DNA from: Saprospiraceae bacterium
Lineage (GTDB): Bacteria; Bacteroidota; Bacteroidia; Bacteroidales; JAIPBB01
DNA: 64,000 nt
Assembly (NCBI GenBank): GCA_021739805.1
Contig: JAIPBB010000001.1
Location: forward strand, 1-64,000
Reading direction: 5' to 3'
Shown: piece after piece, positions 63,601 through 64,000 of the stretch
Layout of the letters: each line of letters begins with the position of its first letter
How positions within the stretch are numbered: the first letter of the stretch is position 1
Notes under the pieces: model-generated
The model's input: only the letters and a program-made list of their open reading frames with translations
Databases searched by the model: none
Told to the model about the DNA's origin: nothing
Position numbers and translations under genes: made by a program

Positions 63601-63789
63601 TATGAAAGCACTCGTGATGCAGCAACAAATTTCTTTATTTCCTATTTACGCAAAGGAACCTATGTTTTTGAATACACAGTTTTTGTAACTCATAAAGGCG
63701 ATTTTTCAAATGGAATAACCACAATTCAGTGCATGTATGCACCAGAATTTACTTCGCATTCGGAAGGGATTCGGGTGCAGGTTAAATAA
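57631..63789 (+). CDS. alpha-2-macroglobulin family protein with thioester motif
   Basis: This 2052-residue exported protein starts with a short signal (ILIALLLIIAVSFAGT) and a ~350-residue helical, TPR-like region. The MG2 domain is marked by FTDRAIYRPGQTVHFKGIV (about 615-635). The bait/ANA-type region near 1200-1290 is very flexible (YYTYGWGGDAGG, EEDEVMMAPAREATMAK). The macroglobulin core follows (FFYPQLQTDENGDVVIKFTVPES). The thioester site is CSEQ at 1506-1509 (Cys1506, Gln1509), in the order seen in bacterial macroglobulins, and is followed by the alpha-alpha toroid (GGWPWFKGGEESRYITQHIV). Such proteins trap proteases that attack the envelope. No penicillin-binding protein 1C gene is adjacent within the window. 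Confidence 0.93.
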   Translation: MKNKILIALLLIIAVSFAGTRLYNPKEIKTETKAELKVNTKTPYKELWFTVDSLINIGQPKTALEAVIVIYEKAKTENNSPEFIKSVLYKMRLKAAYEESHFVKSIAELENEIKATKGSQKAILQSILAETYWNYYNQNSWKIHQRSETINFDKKDIETWTIKDLVNATVKNYNSSLKNAVELQKISLKDFDLIINSQQNSKKYRPTLYDLLAHRAIDFFTNTVPGITRPADKFDINSEDYFLPWQDFVKIKIDSKDTMSLEYYAIRILKDLMKFHAEQNDVAPLVDVDLKRLQFVKSKSSIEIKDSLYLKALLSLYEKHKGYSISTDVIFKIAEEYKQRGAKYNRLQSDKNRWDYKTAKEYCELAMKNFPESDGANNCGILLNQIIIRQIGFTTEYVNAPQKPFRASVSYRNISDVYFRIIKIEAENDRDLTNKYSGKNLIDKYVKYEPLKAWSIKVENDGDFQQHVVEIKMPELSLGYYVVLASTNPEFEYANDYVAYNSFWISNISYIDKKNKDNSYDFYVLDRQSGDGMKNVKISSHIRKYDYNKRIYEYILSKNYLSDSEGHFNIPAFYTGDSKYFYLDFKDGNDRFITQNYFSQYRYYKAEIHTSTRTHFFTDRAIYRPGQTVHFKGIVLQSSGEKTEIKTNFKTTVYFRDYNNQEIGKQVLTTNEYGTFSGTFTTPSSGLTGYMTIRNENGAVSISVEEYKRPKFEVTYEPIKGSYKLGEKLIVKGKAKAYAGNNIDGAKVKYRVVRTARFPYWGYWWRGYAPSSPSLEIKNGEMETDENGEFDIEFTALADKSIAKNYKPVFNYEVIADVTDINGETHSATKYVSVGYTALILNVNLPEKLDKTKKHDIEIKTTNLNGEFEPAKGDVFIYRLEQPIRTFRNRMWAQADKFSMTQEEYYKAFPNDIYKDEDNKYNWKKSAKVFSFQFDTEKSKELNISEILGLKAGHYVLEISAKDKYGELIANKSYFCMYSPEAKQIPDYSVDWFLPLKSNGEPGEKIMFNIGTKEKGVKVLYEIESKQETVHHEWINLSDEQKLISIPIKEEYRGNFVYHLVFIKNGRKYYHKQVVTVPYTNKELDIEFETFRDKLQPGQQEEWKIKIKGKKGEKVAAEMMAAMYDASLDAFKANNWTFNLYNSYYSMLNWGSDGFTTSSGRVHTNIRYSGQYFKYKSYDQLNWFGFNPYGYYTYGWGGDAGGTFAIEMEEDEVMMAPAREATMAKAPAGRKDKSETVILNLVDNDQQVGDVEKNLPPPTDEPEKPTDFSDVKMRSNFNETAFFYPQLQTDENGDVVIKFTVPESLTKWKIMGFAHTKDLMYGQIRKELVTQKDLMIMPNAPRFFRENDKITFTAKISNISDGDLEGEAKLMLFDATTMKPIDELAKNKNLVVAFSAKKGQSAAVSWDLSIPEGIGAITYKIAAKAGNFTDGEEMAIPVLSNRMMVTESLPLPVKGNQTKNYTFEKLVNSASSTTLKNYKLTLEYTSNPAWYAIQALPYLMEYPYECSEQTFSRYYANSIASHIVNSSPKIKAVFDSWKNLTPDALLSNLEKNQELKAVLLEETPWLLQGKDESARKRRVALLFDLNKMSNELDRAIVKLQKAQSSNGGWPWFKGGEESRYITQHIVTGMGHLDHLGVTDVKKNPKVWNMVNNAILYLDERLREDYEYMLKHYPQNKDKQNIGSTQIQYLYARSYFKDDVKLQKRNQEAFDYYFEQGKKYWLSQSKYMQGMLALGLHRYGEKEIPALIIKSLKEHSLSSEEMGMYWRNDQGWYWYQAPIETQALMIEAFDEVANDKESVEEMKVWLLKQKQTTDWKTTKATVEACYALLLRGTDLLASDKLVEVKLGNQIIDPRKMDNVKVEAGTGYFKTSWSGGDIKPEMGNVTVTKTDDGVAWGALYWQYFEQLDKITTAKTPLELKKKLFVERNTASGPVIEPVSEKSILKVGDKVKVRIELRVDRDMEYVHMKDMRASSFEPTNVISSYKWQGGLGYYESTRDAATNFFISYLRKGTYVFEYTVFVTHKGDFSNGITTIQCMYAPEFTSHSEGIRVQVK

Positions 63790-63799
63790 ATTGATTTAA

Positions 63800-63900
63800 G
63801 AACAAGCCTGTCCCGTATGCGAAGTGTCGGGAGATTGCAGATTAACGATTTAGGATGTGGTTGGAAAAAATCTGAAATCAAAAATCGTTAATCCTTGTTC
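63800..63900. repeat. nested inverted repeat after the macroglobulin gene
   Basis: GAACAAG (63800-63806) pairs with CTTGTTC (63894-63900), and inside GATTAACGATTT (63840-63851) pairs with AAATCGTTAATC (63882-63893). A TCCCG/CGGGA mini-hairpin lies in the left arm. It could be a dispersed hairpin element or part of the mRNA 3' end. Confidence 0.55.
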
Positions 63901-63920
63901 GAAATTCAAAGTAAAATTAG

Positions 63921-63960
63921 AAAGTCCGGCTAAATTCGATTTAGTTGGGCTTTTCCTTTT
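63921..63960 (+). terminator. rho-independent terminator of the macroglobulin gene
   Basis: AAAGTCCGGCTAAA pairs with TTTAGTTGGGCTTT (14 bases, three wobbles) around a 5-base loop, then a T-rich tail. It is about 130 bases past the stop codon. Confidence 0.7.
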
Positions 63961-64000
63961 ATTGTACTTTTTTTGATTTTTTTTAAAATATTTTAGCTTT

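Overview
The window is chromosomal DNA from an AT-rich member of the Bacteroidota. Four things support this: promoter -7 boxes of the form TAnnTTTG, many secreted proteins whose signal peptides end in -AQ, two proteins with C-terminal type IX secretion sorting domains, and a CarboxypepD-regulatory/TonB receptor. A run of three Na+/H+ antiporter genes and the absence of any phage block suggest a free-living, probably saline or sediment organism. I cannot name the genus.

Layout. 0-2.3 kb: a partial secreted protein, methylthioadenosine phosphorylase, and a DUF2027/Smr protein fired from a shared palindromic promoter. 2.3-6.7 kb: accessory genes (two unknowns, a GIY-YIG/DUF4357 protein, and an AAA/DUF4143 ATPase behind a striking TTACTCA/TGAGTAA operator array). 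6.9-7.2 kb: RNase P RNA. 7.4-18.4 kb: core genes (giant TPR protein, outer-membrane barrel, gyrB, MscS-CorA pair, RRM and cold-shock RNA-binding proteins). 18.5-28.2 kb: ftsK-lolA, two Omp28-like lipoproteins, a TonB-dependent receptor pair, and rpmB.

28.7-35.7 kb is the most unusual stretch. Nine small genes all lie on the minus strand. Most encode secreted proteins or lipoproteins of unknown function. They are packed tightly, and most spacers consist almost entirely of one recurring AT-rich element that starts at or just after a stop codon and ends shortly before the next start. This looks like an integron-type cassette array (attC-like repeats without a visible integrase). One unit is an ORF6N gene with a single in-frame stop and a palindrome repeated in its promoter and its coding sequence.

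35.9-40.4 kb: cinA, a universal stress protein, a nucleoside phosphorylase and a SirB1-like protein. 40.4-42.5 kb: a 2.2-copy 212-bp hairpin repeat cut by an IS1634-type element with 12-bp perfect inverted ends. 42.7-47.5 kb: secreted proteins including an M1 aminopeptidase and a beta-propeller protein with sorting domains. 47.7-54.2 kb: a Big_5 lipoprotein, a CPA1 antiporter and two tandem NhaD antiporters. 54.6-63.8 kb: OstA-like LPS transport protein, DUF3108 protein and a 2052-residue alpha-2-macroglobulin.

Many spacers carry simple-sequence runs built from a small shared vocabulary (for example TTTCAGGTTTCA, GAAGTCAGAAGT, AACAATAG, GAGAAACCAGTAAC). They generate spurious reading frames and should not be annotated as genes. 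No tRNA, rRNA or CRISPR array was seen. All assignments come from reading the sequence and translations by eye; no database search was run.
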